Program-made: the position numbers and the translations under genes
Notes under the pieces: model-generated
What the model was told of the DNA's origin: nothing
Databases searched by the model: none
The model's input: only the letters and a program-made list of their open reading frames with translations
Shown: piece after piece, positions 34,623-42,635 of the stretch
Layout: each line of letters opens with the position of its first letter
Position numbering within the stretch: the first letter of the stretch is position 1
Source of the DNA: Streptomyces sp. NBC_00582
GTDB lineage: Bacteria; Actinomycetota; Actinomycetes; Streptomycetales; Streptomycetaceae
Assembly: GCF_036345155.1 (NCBI RefSeq)
Contig: NZ_CP107772.1
Coordinates: 1,302,001-1,366,000, forward strand
Length of the DNA stretch: 64,000 nt
Reading direction: 5' to 3'

Positions 34623-36515
34623 CCGCCGTAGCGGCCCCCGCCTCGCCGTGTGCCGTTCGCCCTCGGTGCGGGCCTCCTCCGCCCGGTCCTCCGCGGGCAC
34701 GGTGGCCGCGGGCAGGCGCAGGGTGAAGGTGCTGCCGGTGCCGGGGGTGCTCGCCGCCTCGGCGGTGCCGCCGTGGGCGGCCACCAGCTGCCGGACGATC
34801 GCGAGACCGAGACCGCTGCCCCCGGTGCGGCGGCTGCGGGACTTCTCCGCGCGCCAGAACCGGTCGAAGACGTACGGCAGATCCTCGGCCGCGATGCCGG
34901 TGCCGGTGTCGCCGACCGTCAGGACCGCCTCGCCGCCGTCCCGCCGGGCGCCGAGCGTGACCGTACCGCCGGGCGGGGTGTGCCGTACGGCGTTGGCGAC
35001 GAGGTTGCCGAGTGCCTGGCGCAGCCGTACCGGGTCGGCGTCCAGCCAGGGCGTGCCGTCGGTCCCGGTGCGCAGGGTGACGCCGGCGTCCTGGGCGGCG
35101 ACCCGGTGGGCCGCGGCGACCTGGGCGAGGAGGTCGTCGGCGGGGACGGGTTCGCGGTGCAGGCGCAGGGTGCCGGCGTCCGCCGCGGCGAGGTCGCGCA
35201 GGTCGTCGATGACCCGCTGGAGGAGGACGGCCTCCTCGTGCAGGGCACCGAGGAGTGCGGGGTCGGGCTCGACCAGTCCGTCCCGGGTGACCTCCAGCCA
35301 GCCCCGGATGTTGGTGAGCGGGCTGCGCAGTTCATGGGCCACGTCGGCGACCAGGGCCTTGCGCTGGGCCTCCAGTTTCTCCCGGCGCTCGGCGAGGTCG
35401 TTGAACGCCTCCGCGAGGATGCCGGTCTCGTCGCGGGTGGTGACGGGGACGCGCGCGTGGCTGTCCGGGGGCTGCTGGGCGGCCTCGGTGAGGGCGCGCA
35501 GGGGGCGGACCAGCCGTGTGGCGACGACGGCCGAGACGGCGACGGTGAGGGCGAGGACCAGTCCGGCGGTGCCGAAGACCTTCGCCTTGTTGGCCGGTGA
35601 CATGTTCCAGCGGGGTGTGGCGGGGTTGTCGCCGCCGCCGAGGAAGAGCTGGGCGGTCGGGGCGACGTACGGGTCGAGCTGCGCGATCCGGGCGTCGTCC
35701 AGGCATGCCTGCAGGTCGCTCAGCGACTTGGTGCCGTCCACCCGGTCGAGCTCCGAGATCACGGAGGGGGCGAGACCGGCGCCGCCGGTGGCGTGGACGA
35801 GCCGGAGCGGCTTGCGGTCGAAGCCCGCCGGGGTGGGACAGTCCGCCTCGGCCCGTTTCTCCAGCGCGCGGAGAGCCTTCTGCTCCGTGGACATCGGTGT
35901 GTCGAGCTGACTCTGAACCCCCTGGCACGGGCCGTCGACGGCGGGCGACCGCGAGGAGCCGTCGTCCGCGGTGACCACCGGCCGGCCGCCGGGGGTGTGG
36001 GTGAGGGTCGACTCGTAGCCGCGTTGCTCGTAGCAGGTCCGCAGTTGCGCGGCCGCGGCGTCCAGTTCGTGCCGCTCGCCGGAGGTGAGCCGGTAGGGGC
36101 CGACCGCGCGCGGGTCGACACCGGTGAGCTGGGCTCCGCGTTCGGTGTAGGTGTCGGTGCTCAGGGGGTCGACGGTGGCGGCGGCGCGGGGCGGCAGCGA
36201 GGCGCCCTCGGGGGCGGAGTCGGCGATCGGGGTGCGGTCGGCGGTGGTGAGGGCGATCCGGCGGTCGGTCTTCGCCGACAGGGCCCGCACCTTCGCCTCG
36301 ACGCCCTTCCAGGTGGGATGGGTGGCGGCGTAGCCGCTCAGCTCGGCGAGGATGTCCATGTCGTCGGCGAGGGCCTGGCCCTGTTCCTCGCGCAGGGCGC
36401 GGGTGGTGGTGGCGACGGCGAGCCAGGCGGTGGCGGCGACGGAACACACCGCGATCAGCACGGAGGTGAACAGCAGCCGCACCAGCAGCCGTTTGCGCAG
36501 GGGGATGCGGGTCAC
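34617..36515 (-). CDS. Sensor histidine kinase with large extracytoplasmic domain
   Basis: A 632-residue membrane kinase. Helix 1 is at about 9-32 and helix 2 at about 312-335, framing an extracytoplasmic sensor domain of about 280 residues containing four cysteines (LRTCYEQ, GPCQGV, ADCPTP, LQACLDD) that could form two disulfides. A HAMP region follows, then the phosphoacceptor His394 in VAHELRSPLTNIRG, N-box NLVANAVRHTPPGG, and G-boxes GDTGTGI and GGSGLGLAIVRQL. GTG 36515 overlaps the response-regulator stop (GTGA). The neighbouring L,D-transpeptidase suggests an envelope signal. Confidence 0.93.
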   Translation of the reverse strand: MTRIPLRKRLLVRLLFTSVLIAVCSVAATAWLAVATTTRALREEQGQALADDMDILAELSGYAATHPTWKGVEAKVRALSAKTDRRIALTTADRTPIADSAPEGASLPPRAAATVDPLSTDTYTERGAQLTGVDPRAVGPYRLTSGERHELDAAAAQLRTCYEQRGYESTLTHTPGGRPVVTADDGSSRSPAVDGPCQGVQSQLDTPMSTEQKALRALEKRAEADCPTPAGFDRKPLRLVHATGGAGLAPSVISELDRVDGTKSLSDLQACLDDARIAQLDPYVAPTAQLFLGGGDNPATPRWNMSPANKAKVFGTAGLVLALTVAVSAVVATRLVRPLRALTEAAQQPPDSHARVPVTTRDETGILAEAFNDLAERREKLEAQRKALVADVAHELRSPLTNIRGWLEVTRDGLVEPDPALLGALHEEAVLLQRVIDDLRDLAAADAGTLRLHREPVPADDLLAQVAAAHRVAAQDAGVTLRTGTDGTPWLDADPVRLRQALGNLVANAVRHTPPGGTVTLGARRDGGEAVLTVGDTGTGIAAEDLPYVFDRFWRAEKSRSRRTGGSGLGLAIVRQLVAAHGGTAEAASTPGTGSTFTLRLPAATVPAEDRAEEARTEGERHTARRGPLRRS

Positions 36516-37207
36516 GGGCGGGTTCCGCTCAGTTTGTAGCCGACGCCGAACACGGTCACCAGGCGTACGGGTCTGCGCGGGTTCGCCTCGATCTTGCGGC
36601 GCAGGTTCATGATGTGCACGTCGATGGCCCGTTCGGTGGAGGAGCGGTCGAAACCGCGGGTGCACTGGAGCAACTGCCGCCGGGAGAAGACCCGTTCCGG
36701 CTCGCCGGCGAGGGCGAGCAGGATGTGGAACTCGGCCGGGGTGCACTCCACGGGCACCCCGTCGCACGTCACCTCGTGCCGTACCGGGTCGACGGCGATC
36801 CCGCCCGCGCGCACCGCCGGCTCCTCGCGCTGTGCGGCGGTCCGCCCGCTGCGCCGCAGCACGGTGCGGATCCGGGCCATCAGCTCACGTGGGCTGTACG
36901 GCTTGGTCATGTAGTCGTCGGCGCCGACCTCCAGACCGAACAGGAGGTCCTCCTCGGCGGCGCGGGCGGTGAGCATCAGCACGGGGACGTCGTTCTCCAG
37001 GCGCAGCATCCGGCACACCGAGAACCCGTCCAGGACCGGCAGCATCAGATCGAGGACGACCAGGTCGGGGCCGAGCCTGCGGGCCGCCTCGACGGCGGCC
37101 GGTCCGTCGTGGACGACGGTGGCCGTGTGGCCCTCGGCGAGCAGGGAGCGTCTGATCAGCTCGGCCTGCATCGTGTCGTCCTCGGCGACGAGTACATGTG
37201 CGCACAC
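36512..37207 (-). CDS. OmpR-family response regulator
   Basis: A 231-residue regulator. The receiver domain has Asp53 in VVLDLMLP as phosphorylation site, acidic pocket EDD (9-11) and Lys102 in TKPYSP; the winged-helix output domain covers about 130-230, with FSRRQLLQCTRGFDRSSTERAIDVHIMNLRRKIE. GTG 37207 with AAAGGG upstream. It is coupled to the histidine kinase and is 18 bp downstream of the L,D-transpeptidase gene, with which it is probably cotranscribed. Confidence 0.95.
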   Translation of the reverse strand: MCAHVLVAEDDTMQAELIRRSLLAEGHTATVVHDGPAAVEAARRLGPDLVVLDLMLPVLDGFSVCRMLRLENDVPVLMLTARAAEEDLLFGLEVGADDYMTKPYSPRELMARIRTVLRRSGRTAAQREEPAVRAGGIAVDPVRHEVTCDGVPVECTPAEFHILLALAGEPERVFSRRQLLQCTRGFDRSSTERAIDVHIMNLRRKIEANPRRPVRLVTVFGVGYKLSGTRP

Positions 37208-37225
37208 GCGGTGAACGGCCCTTTC

Positions 37226-37990
37226 TCAGCGGGCGAGCCAGGTCTGGTCGCCCATGACGACGACGGGGTGCAGGGCGGGGTCGAGGGTGCCGAGCAGGTC
37301 CTTCATGTGCTGCTCGGAGATGCTCACGCAGCCGTGGGTGGGGCCGCCGTGGTCGACGTGGATCCAGATCCCTCCTCCGCGTCCCGTGCCGAGCGGACGG
37401 GTCGGGTCGAGCGGTGAAGTACCGGGCCGGCGGTTGTAGTTGATGGCGACAACGTAATCGAAGGATCCCTCCAGCGGCTCGCCCTCGAACCCGGCGCCGG
37501 ACACGACGAAGCTGCTGTTGCGGTGGTACGGGAGCTTCGTCCCGGGATCGGCCAGGCGGCCGCCGGCGTCGGTGAGGCCGTAGACGCCGACGGGTGAGCG
37601 CAGATCGCCGGCCATGTGGTGCTCGCTCCAGCCGTCCCGCGCGTTGTGGGCGGGCCAGCTCGCTCCGGCCCGCCAGCCGGTCGGGGTGCGCCGGTACAGG
37701 ACGACCGTGGAGAGCGGGGAGTTCTCGTCGCGCCCGGTGACGACGACGACCTGCTCCGCGTCGGCCGGTACGGCGGCCAGGGTCTTCGGCCCGAGGCCGG
37801 GTATCCGCGTCGGCTCGGCCTCCGCGGTGGAGGCGGGGGCGTCGGCGCCGGCGACGGGCGCGGGGGCGTCGGCCTGGACGGTGGTGGCCCTGGGCTTGGC
37901 GGGCGTGGTGGAGGCCGCGACGCCGCCGCCGCATCCGGTGAGCAGGAGGGATGCGGCGAGCAGCGCCACGCCGGGTCGGTGGGTGATCAT
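37226..37990 (-). CDS. L,D-transpeptidase (YkuD) lipoprotein
   Basis: A 254-residue secreted protein. The lipobox LLLTGC places the lipid-anchored Cys20, followed by a Pro/Ala-rich linker. The YkuD catalytic region HVDHGGPTHGCVSIS contains His211 and the nucleophile Cys221. These enzymes make 3-3 peptidoglycan crosslinks or attach proteins; single-domain YkuD proteins may have other acceptors. It is placed directly upstream of a two-component system, suggesting feedback between envelope state and crosslinking. Confidence 0.88.
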   Translation of the reverse strand: MITHRPGVALLAASLLLTGCGGGVAASTTPAKPRATTVQADAPAPVAGADAPASTAEAEPTRIPGLGPKTLAAVPADAEQVVVVTGRDENSPLSTVVLYRRTPTGWRAGASWPAHNARDGWSEHHMAGDLRSPVGVYGLTDAGGRLADPGTKLPYHRNSSFVVSGAGFEGEPLEGSFDYVVAINYNRRPGTSPLDPTRPLGTGRGGGIWIHVDHGGPTHGCVSISEQHMKDLLGTLDPALHPVVVMGDQTWLAR

Positions 37991-38046
37991 GGGTCGACCT
38001 TGTCCGACGGTTGTTTGGAACTCGTGAGTTCCTCGCGCCCGTTCGG

Positions 38047-39462
38047 CTACGGGAGGCTGGGCTTGCCCGGTGTGTACAGCCATGTGGTGAACAGCCGGTG
38101 GAGGTTCCTGCCCGACTCCCGCTCCGCCAGTCGCTCGAACTGGGCGGTGGTGCCGTGGCCGTGGCGGTGCTGCTGGGCCCAGGCGCGCAGGATGCGCAGG
38201 AACGCCCGGTCGCCGACGGCGTTGCGCAGGACCTGCAGGGTCATCGCGCCGCGGGCGTAGACAGGGGTGCCGAAGATGTTGGCGCCGCTGCCGGGGTCGC
38301 CGGGCGGGAACGCCCAGACGCTGTCGGTGGCGGGCTTGGCGTACAGGGCGTCGAAGGACTTCTGGGCGCTGTCGCCGCCGTGCTGCTCGGAGTACAGCCA
38401 CTCGGCGTAGGTGGCGAAGCCCTCGTTGAGCCAGATGTCCTTCCAGGACGTCAGGGAGACCGAGTCGCCGAACCACTGATGGGCGTTCTCGTGGACGAGG
38501 GTGCTCAGGTCGGGGGCGCTGTCGTACACCGGCCTGGTCTGGGTCTCCAGGGCGTAGCCGACGTTGGGGGCGTGGTCGACGAGGGAGCCGGCGGCGCGGT
38601 ACGGGTAGGGCCCGAACAGCCCGCTCTCCCACTCCAGCACGGACGGCAGCTTCTTGAGCACGGGCGCGGCGGCGTTCGCCTCGCGCGGGTCGACGGCGTC
38701 GTACACCTTGATGCCGTCGCGGGTCGTGTACTGCTTGACCTGGAAGTTCCCCACGGTCGCGGTGGCGAGGTAGGCGGCCATGGGTTCCTTCTGCCGCCAG
38801 CGGAAGGTGGTCCTGCCGTGGTGCGTGCTCTGTCCGAGCAGGACGCCGTTGGAGACGGCGGTGCGGCCCTGGGGGACGGTGATCGTGATGTCGTACGACG
38901 CCTTGTCGAGCGGGTGGTTGTTGGCGGGGAACCAGGTCATGGCGCCCTGCGGTTCCCCGGCGACGAAGGCGCCGTCGTCGGTGGGGATCCAGCCGTCGAG
39001 GGAGCCGTCGGGGTCGGTGACGGGGCCGGGCCTGCCCTCGTAGGTGACGGTCACCCGGAAGGTCTGTCCCTTGCGCAGGGGGCGGGCGGGGGTGACGACG
39101 AGTTCCTGGCCGTCGCGCCGGTGGGCGGCGGTGCGGCCCTCGACCGTCAGGCCGGTGATCTTCAGGCCCTTGAGGTCGAGGTCGAAGCGGGTGAGGCGCT
39201 GGGTGGCGCGGGCGGTGAGGACCGCCTTGCCGGTGAGATGGCGGCTGCTCGGGTCGTAACCGAGCGTCAGACCGTAGTGGGAGACGTGGTAGCCGCCGTT
39301 CCCGGCGAGCGGGAAGTACGGGTCGCCGACGCCGGGGGCGCCCACCGAACCGGCCGCGGTGGCGGGACCGGCCGCCGTCAACAGGGCCGCCACGGCGACC
39401 GGGACGGTGGCGACGACGGCTTCGCGCCGCAGCAGGGCGGGGCGTCTGCGGGGATGAGTCAC
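38047..39462 (-). CDS. Secreted M1 family metallopeptidase
   Basis: A 471-residue exported peptidase of the aminopeptidase N clan. A signal peptide covers about 1-36 (RREAVVATVPVAVAALLTAAGPATA). The zinc site is HENAH with His324, Glu325 and His328, and Glu347 in NEGFATYAEW after 18 residues. The substrate-anchoring motif GxMEN is replaced by GYALETQ. The C-terminal helical domain of long M1 enzymes is mostly absent, as in shorter actinobacterial secreted members. It sits 56 bp upstream of the L,D-transpeptidase on the same strand. Confidence 0.9.
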   Translation of the reverse strand: MTHPRRRPALLRREAVVATVPVAVAALLTAAGPATAAGSVGAPGVGDPYFPLAGNGGYHVSHYGLTLGYDPSSRHLTGKAVLTARATQRLTRFDLDLKGLKITGLTVEGRTAAHRRDGQELVVTPARPLRKGQTFRVTVTYEGRPGPVTDPDGSLDGWIPTDDGAFVAGEPQGAMTWFPANNHPLDKASYDITITVPQGRTAVSNGVLLGQSTHHGRTTFRWRQKEPMAAYLATATVGNFQVKQYTTRDGIKVYDAVDPREANAAAPVLKKLPSVLEWESGLFGPYPYRAAGSLVDHAPNVGYALETQTRPVYDSAPDLSTLVHENAHQWFGDSVSLTSWKDIWLNEGFATYAEWLYSEQHGGDSAQKSFDALYAKPATDSVWAFPPGDPGSGANIFGTPVYARGAMTLQVLRNAVGDRAFLRILRAWAQQHRHGHGTTAQFERLAERESGRNLHRLFTTWLYTPGKPSLP

Positions 39463-39596
39463 GTGCGCTCCTTGGGGGGTGGCGGGTGATCAAACGCCCA
39501 TCAGACTAGGCAACTCGCCGCCAGGATTCCCCCTCCTCCAGGTCAAGCCGCGCGGCGTCGGGGGACGACCGCGGGCAGGCCCTACGCTCGGGCGGC

Positions 39597-39944
39597 ATGA
39601 CTGTCCGTGTACGCCGTGTCTACGAACCGCCCGAGCCCGAGGACGGGGTGCGTGTCCTCGTCGACCGGCTGTGGCCGCGCGGCCTGGCCAAGGACGTGGC
39701 CAGGATCGACGAATGGCCCAAGGCGATGACCCCCTCGACGGAGCTGCGTCGCTGGTACCACACCGGCGAGGCGTCGTACGAGGAGTTCTCCCGCCGCTAC
39801 GAGGCGGAGCTGGCCGCCCCCGAGGCGGCCGAACTCCTCGACCACGTCCGTGCGTTGGTCCGGGAGGGGCCGGTGACCCTGCTGACGGCCGCGAAGTCCC
39901 CCGAGGAGAGCCACGCGGCCGTGCTGCTGGGGCTGCTGGGCTGA
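39597..39944 (+). CDS. DUF488 family protein
   Basis: A 115-residue protein of the DUF488 family. VRVLVDRLWPRGLAKDVARIDEW is the signature. Its function is not established. ATG 39597. It stands alone on the plus strand between minus-strand genes and ends 7 bp from the convergent FAD dehydrogenase. Confidence 0.88.
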   Translation: MTVRVRRVYEPPEPEDGVRVLVDRLWPRGLAKDVARIDEWPKAMTPSTELRRWYHTGEASYEEFSRRYEAELAAPEAAELLDHVRALVREGPVTLLTAAKSPEESHAAVLLGLLG

Positions 39945-39951
39945 CGGCGGG

Positions 39952-41625
39952 TCAGCCGGTCTGCCGTGCCGCCGCCCGGCCCGCCGCGCGGCCCGAGAAC
40001 AGGCAGCCGCCGAGGAAGGTGCCTTCGAGGGCGTTGTAGCCGTGGACTCCGCCGCCGCCGAAGCCTGCGACCTCGCCGGCCGCGTACAGGCCCTCGATCG
40101 GCCGGCCGTCGGCGCCGAGGGCCCGGGAGTCGAGGTCGGTCTGGATGCCGCCGAGCGTCTTGCGGGTGAGGACGTGCAGCTTGACGGCGATCAGCGGGCC
40201 GGCCTCGGGGTCGAGGATGCGGTGCGGGGTGGCGACCCGGCCGAGGCGGTCGCCGATGTAGCGGCGGGCGTTGCGGATGCCCTGCACCTGGGCGTCCTTG
40301 CTGTAGGGGTTGTCGATCTGCAGGTCGCGGGCGCGGATCTGGCGGCGCAGTCCGTCGGCGTCGAGCAGCGGCTTGTCGGTGAGGGCGTTCATCTTCTCGA
40401 CGAGCCGGTCGAGGGTGTCGGCGACGACGAAGTCCGCGCCGTGGTCGAGGAACGCCTGCACGGGGGCGGGGGCGCCCTTGCCGAGCAGCCGGTCGCGCAG
40501 GACCGCGCGGCGGTCCTTGGCGGTGATGTCGGGGTTCTGCTCGGAGCCGGAGAGCGCGAACTCCTTCTCGACGATCTTCTGGCTGAGGACGAACCAGGAG
40601 TGGTCGTGTCCGGCGATGTCCTCGGTGGTGCGCAGGTGCTTGAGGGTGTTGAGGGTGTCGTAGCCCGGCAGGCAGGGGTCGGGCAGCCGGCGGCCGAGCG
40701 CGTCGAACCACATCGAGGACGGGCCGGGCAGGATGCGGATGCCGTGGCCGGGCCAGATGGAGTCCCAGTTCTGGATGCCCTCGGTGTAGTGCCACATGCG
40801 GTCGCGGTTGACGAGACGGACGCCGGCCTCGGCGCTGATGTCGAGCATGCGGCCGTCGACGTAGGCGGGCACGCCGGTGACCATCTCGGCGGGCGGGGTG
40901 CCCAGGCGCTCGGGCCAGTAGCGGCGCACGATCTCGTGGTTGGCGCCGATGCCGCCGCTGGTGACGACGACGGCCTGGGCGGTCAGCTCGAACGCGCCGA
41001 TCGCGTCACGGTTGGAGGCGACGCCGCGCGCGGAGTCGTCGGGCGCGAGGACCGTGCCGCGTACACCGCGGGCGGCGCCGTCCGTCACGACCAGTTCGTC
41101 GACGCGGTGGCGGTGGTGGAAGGTCAGCAGACCGTCCTTCGCGGCCTGCTTGGCGTAGCGGGCGAACGGCTCGACGACGCCGGTTCCGGTGCCCCAGGCG
41201 ACATGGAAGCGGGGGACGGAGTTGCCGTGTCCGTCGGCGCGCAGGTCGCCGCGCTCGGCCCAGCCGACGGTGGGCAGCAGGCTGATGCCGTGCCCGGTCA
41301 GCCAGGTCCGCTTCTCCCCCGCCGCCCATTCGACGTAGGCGCGGGCCCAGCGCACCGCCCAGGAGTCCTCGTCCTCGGTCCGGTCGAACTGCGCGCTGCC
41401 CTGCCAGTCGTTCCAGGCGAGGTCGAGGGAGTCCTTGATGCCGAGGCGGCGCTGTTCCGGGGAGTCGACGAGGAACAGTCCGCCGAAGGACCAGAACGCC
41501 TGGCCGCCGAGGTTGGCGGCGTTCTCCTGGTCGACCAGGGCGACTCGTCTGCCCCTGCTGGTGAGTTCGTGCGCCGCGACGAGGCCCGCGAGGCCCGCTC
41601 CGACGACGATGACGTCCGCGTCCAT
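39952..41625 (-). CDS. FAD-binding dehydrogenase, KstD/fumarate-reductase-like
   Basis: A 557-residue flavoprotein. The FAD site is VIVVGAGLAGLVAAHEL with DQE as acidic end, and the C-terminal FAD closure is GLYAAGEVAGFGGGGVHGYNALEGTFLGGCLFSG. It belongs to the FAD_binding_2 group that includes 3-ketosteroid dehydrogenases and fumarate reductases; the FWSFGGLFLVD.. text is characteristic of the subgroup often called FAD-binding dehydrogenase. The substrate is unknown. A TetR gene lies 58 bp upstream on the same strand, so both probably form one autoregulated unit. Confidence 0.87.
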   Translation of the reverse strand: MDADVIVVGAGLAGLVAAHELTSRGRRVALVDQENAANLGGQAFWSFGGLFLVDSPEQRRLGIKDSLDLAWNDWQGSAQFDRTEDEDSWAVRWARAYVEWAAGEKRTWLTGHGISLLPTVGWAERGDLRADGHGNSVPRFHVAWGTGTGVVEPFARYAKQAAKDGLLTFHHRHRVDELVVTDGAARGVRGTVLAPDDSARGVASNRDAIGAFELTAQAVVVTSGGIGANHEIVRRYWPERLGTPPAEMVTGVPAYVDGRMLDISAEAGVRLVNRDRMWHYTEGIQNWDSIWPGHGIRILPGPSSMWFDALGRRLPDPCLPGYDTLNTLKHLRTTEDIAGHDHSWFVLSQKIVEKEFALSGSEQNPDITAKDRRAVLRDRLLGKGAPAPVQAFLDHGADFVVADTLDRLVEKMNALTDKPLLDADGLRRQIRARDLQIDNPYSKDAQVQGIRNARRYIGDRLGRVATPHRILDPEAGPLIAVKLHVLTRKTLGGIQTDLDSRALGADGRPIEGLYAAGEVAGFGGGGVHGYNALEGTFLGGCLFSGRAAGRAAARQTG

Positions 41626-41683
41626 GGCGACCGTTGCCCTTCTCTCTGACGGGGAAGCTGCGATGGGATGCTGTTCGGGGGTG

Positions 41684-42316
41684 CTATTGGGGGGCGCTGC
41701 CGTCGGTCAGCAGCGCGGTGAGCAGTTGTTTGAGCCAGGCGCGGGCGGTGTCCACGTCCTTGTCCAGCAGCAGTTGGGTGGTGACGCCGTCGTACGCGGC
41801 GACGACCGCGTGGGCGGCGGAGTCGGCGTCGCCGAGGACGGCGGGCAGCGGGATGTGGCCGCGGGCGCGGGCGAGCCGGTCGGCGATCGCGCGGCGCAGC
41901 CGGGCCCGGTGTTCCAGGAGGGTCTGGGCGACGGCCGGGTCGCGGGCCGCGTGCACCAGGAAGTCCGTCTTCACCAGCAGCCAGTCGAGGTCGAGGAGCA
42001 GCACCTCGGTGACCCGGTCCACGGAGGCCGGTACGTCGAGGTCGGGGCCGTCGCCGGCGAGGGCGTCGGCGACCTGCTGGGCGATCAGGTCGGCGCGTTC
42101 CCGGTAGAGCGCGAAGAACAGCTCGTCCAGGGTCGCGAAGTTGGAGTAGAAGGCGCCCCTGCTGTAGCCGGCGGCCTCGCAGACCTCCTCGATGGAGACC
42201 CGGCCGAAGCCCTTGGCGGCGAACACGGCGAACGCGGCGTCGAGCAGGTTGGCCCGGGTGCGCACCCGGCGCCGGGTGACCCGGCCGGTCGCCCGTTCGT
42301 TCTGTTCCGTCGCCAC
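41684..42316 (-). CDS. TetR family regulator
   Basis: A 210-residue TetR-type repressor with helix-turn-helix NLLDAAFAVFAAKGFGRVSIEEVCEAAGYSRGAFYSNFATLDEL. GTG 42316 is chosen because GGAGG precedes it on the minus strand; the longer frame reads into the operator. It is followed by the FAD dehydrogenase. An 18-bp palindrome 16 bp upstream is its likely own operator. Confidence 0.9.
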   Translation of the reverse strand: MATEQNERATGRVTRRRVRTRANLLDAAFAVFAAKGFGRVSIEEVCEAAGYSRGAFYSNFATLDELFFALYRERADLIAQQVADALAGDGPDLDVPASVDRVTEVLLLDLDWLLVKTDFLVHAARDPAVAQTLLEHRARLRRAIADRLARARGHIPLPAVLGDADSAAHAVVAAYDGVTTQLLLDKDVDTARAWLKQLLTALLTDGSAPQ

Positions 42317-42331
42317 CGTCGGACCTCCGTT

Positions 42332-42366
42332 CGATACGCGAATGTATCGGATGCATTCATGTATCG
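42332..42366 (-). promoter_or_regulatory. TetR operator candidate
   Basis: CGATAC (42332-42337)-N6-GTATCG (42344-42349) is a perfect 6+6 inverted repeat, followed by a third GTATCG half-site (42361-42366). CGAATGTATCGG and TTCATGTATCGA share the core ATGTATCG. It lies 16-50 bp upstream of the TetR start, the normal place for autoregulation. Confidence 0.65.
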
Positions 42367-42546
42367 AAAGGGTTCGTACGCGATCGGTGACCTGCCGCAC
42401 CGCCGGGCCGCTCAGGCCCGCGTCGGCGAGGTGACCCGGCAGGGCGCCGACGGCCTTCGTGGACGGCGGGGCGCCGAAGACGGCGGGGCCGAGGGCGGCG
42501 CCGACCCGAACGAAGGCGTGGGTACCGCCTGATCCTCAGTGATACC

Positions 42547-42565
42547 TGATGTGTTTTTGATGTGT
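42547..42565 (+). promoter_or_regulatory. Tandem TGATGTGT repeat upstream of dioxygenase
   Basis: TGATGTGT occurs at 42547-42554 and 42558-42565, 11 bp apart (one helical turn), in an AT-rich patch 70-90 bp before the start codon. This is typical of an activator site, but no regulator is assigned. Confidence 0.4.
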
Positions 42566-42635
42566 ATTTCAGCCTTGAATGACGGGTTCGGCCTCGCAAG
42601 ACTGGCCGCAGAGCGAGGCTGCGAAAGGACCCGCG

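Larger units (their letters stand above)
42317..42635. other. Divergent region between TetR and dioxygenase genes
   Basis: 319 bp without a convincing gene. The TetR side carries the palindrome at 42332-42349, the dioxygenase side an AT-rich tandem repeat at 42547-42565 and GAAAGG at 42623-42628. The middle is ordinary GC-rich sequence. Confidence 0.5.
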
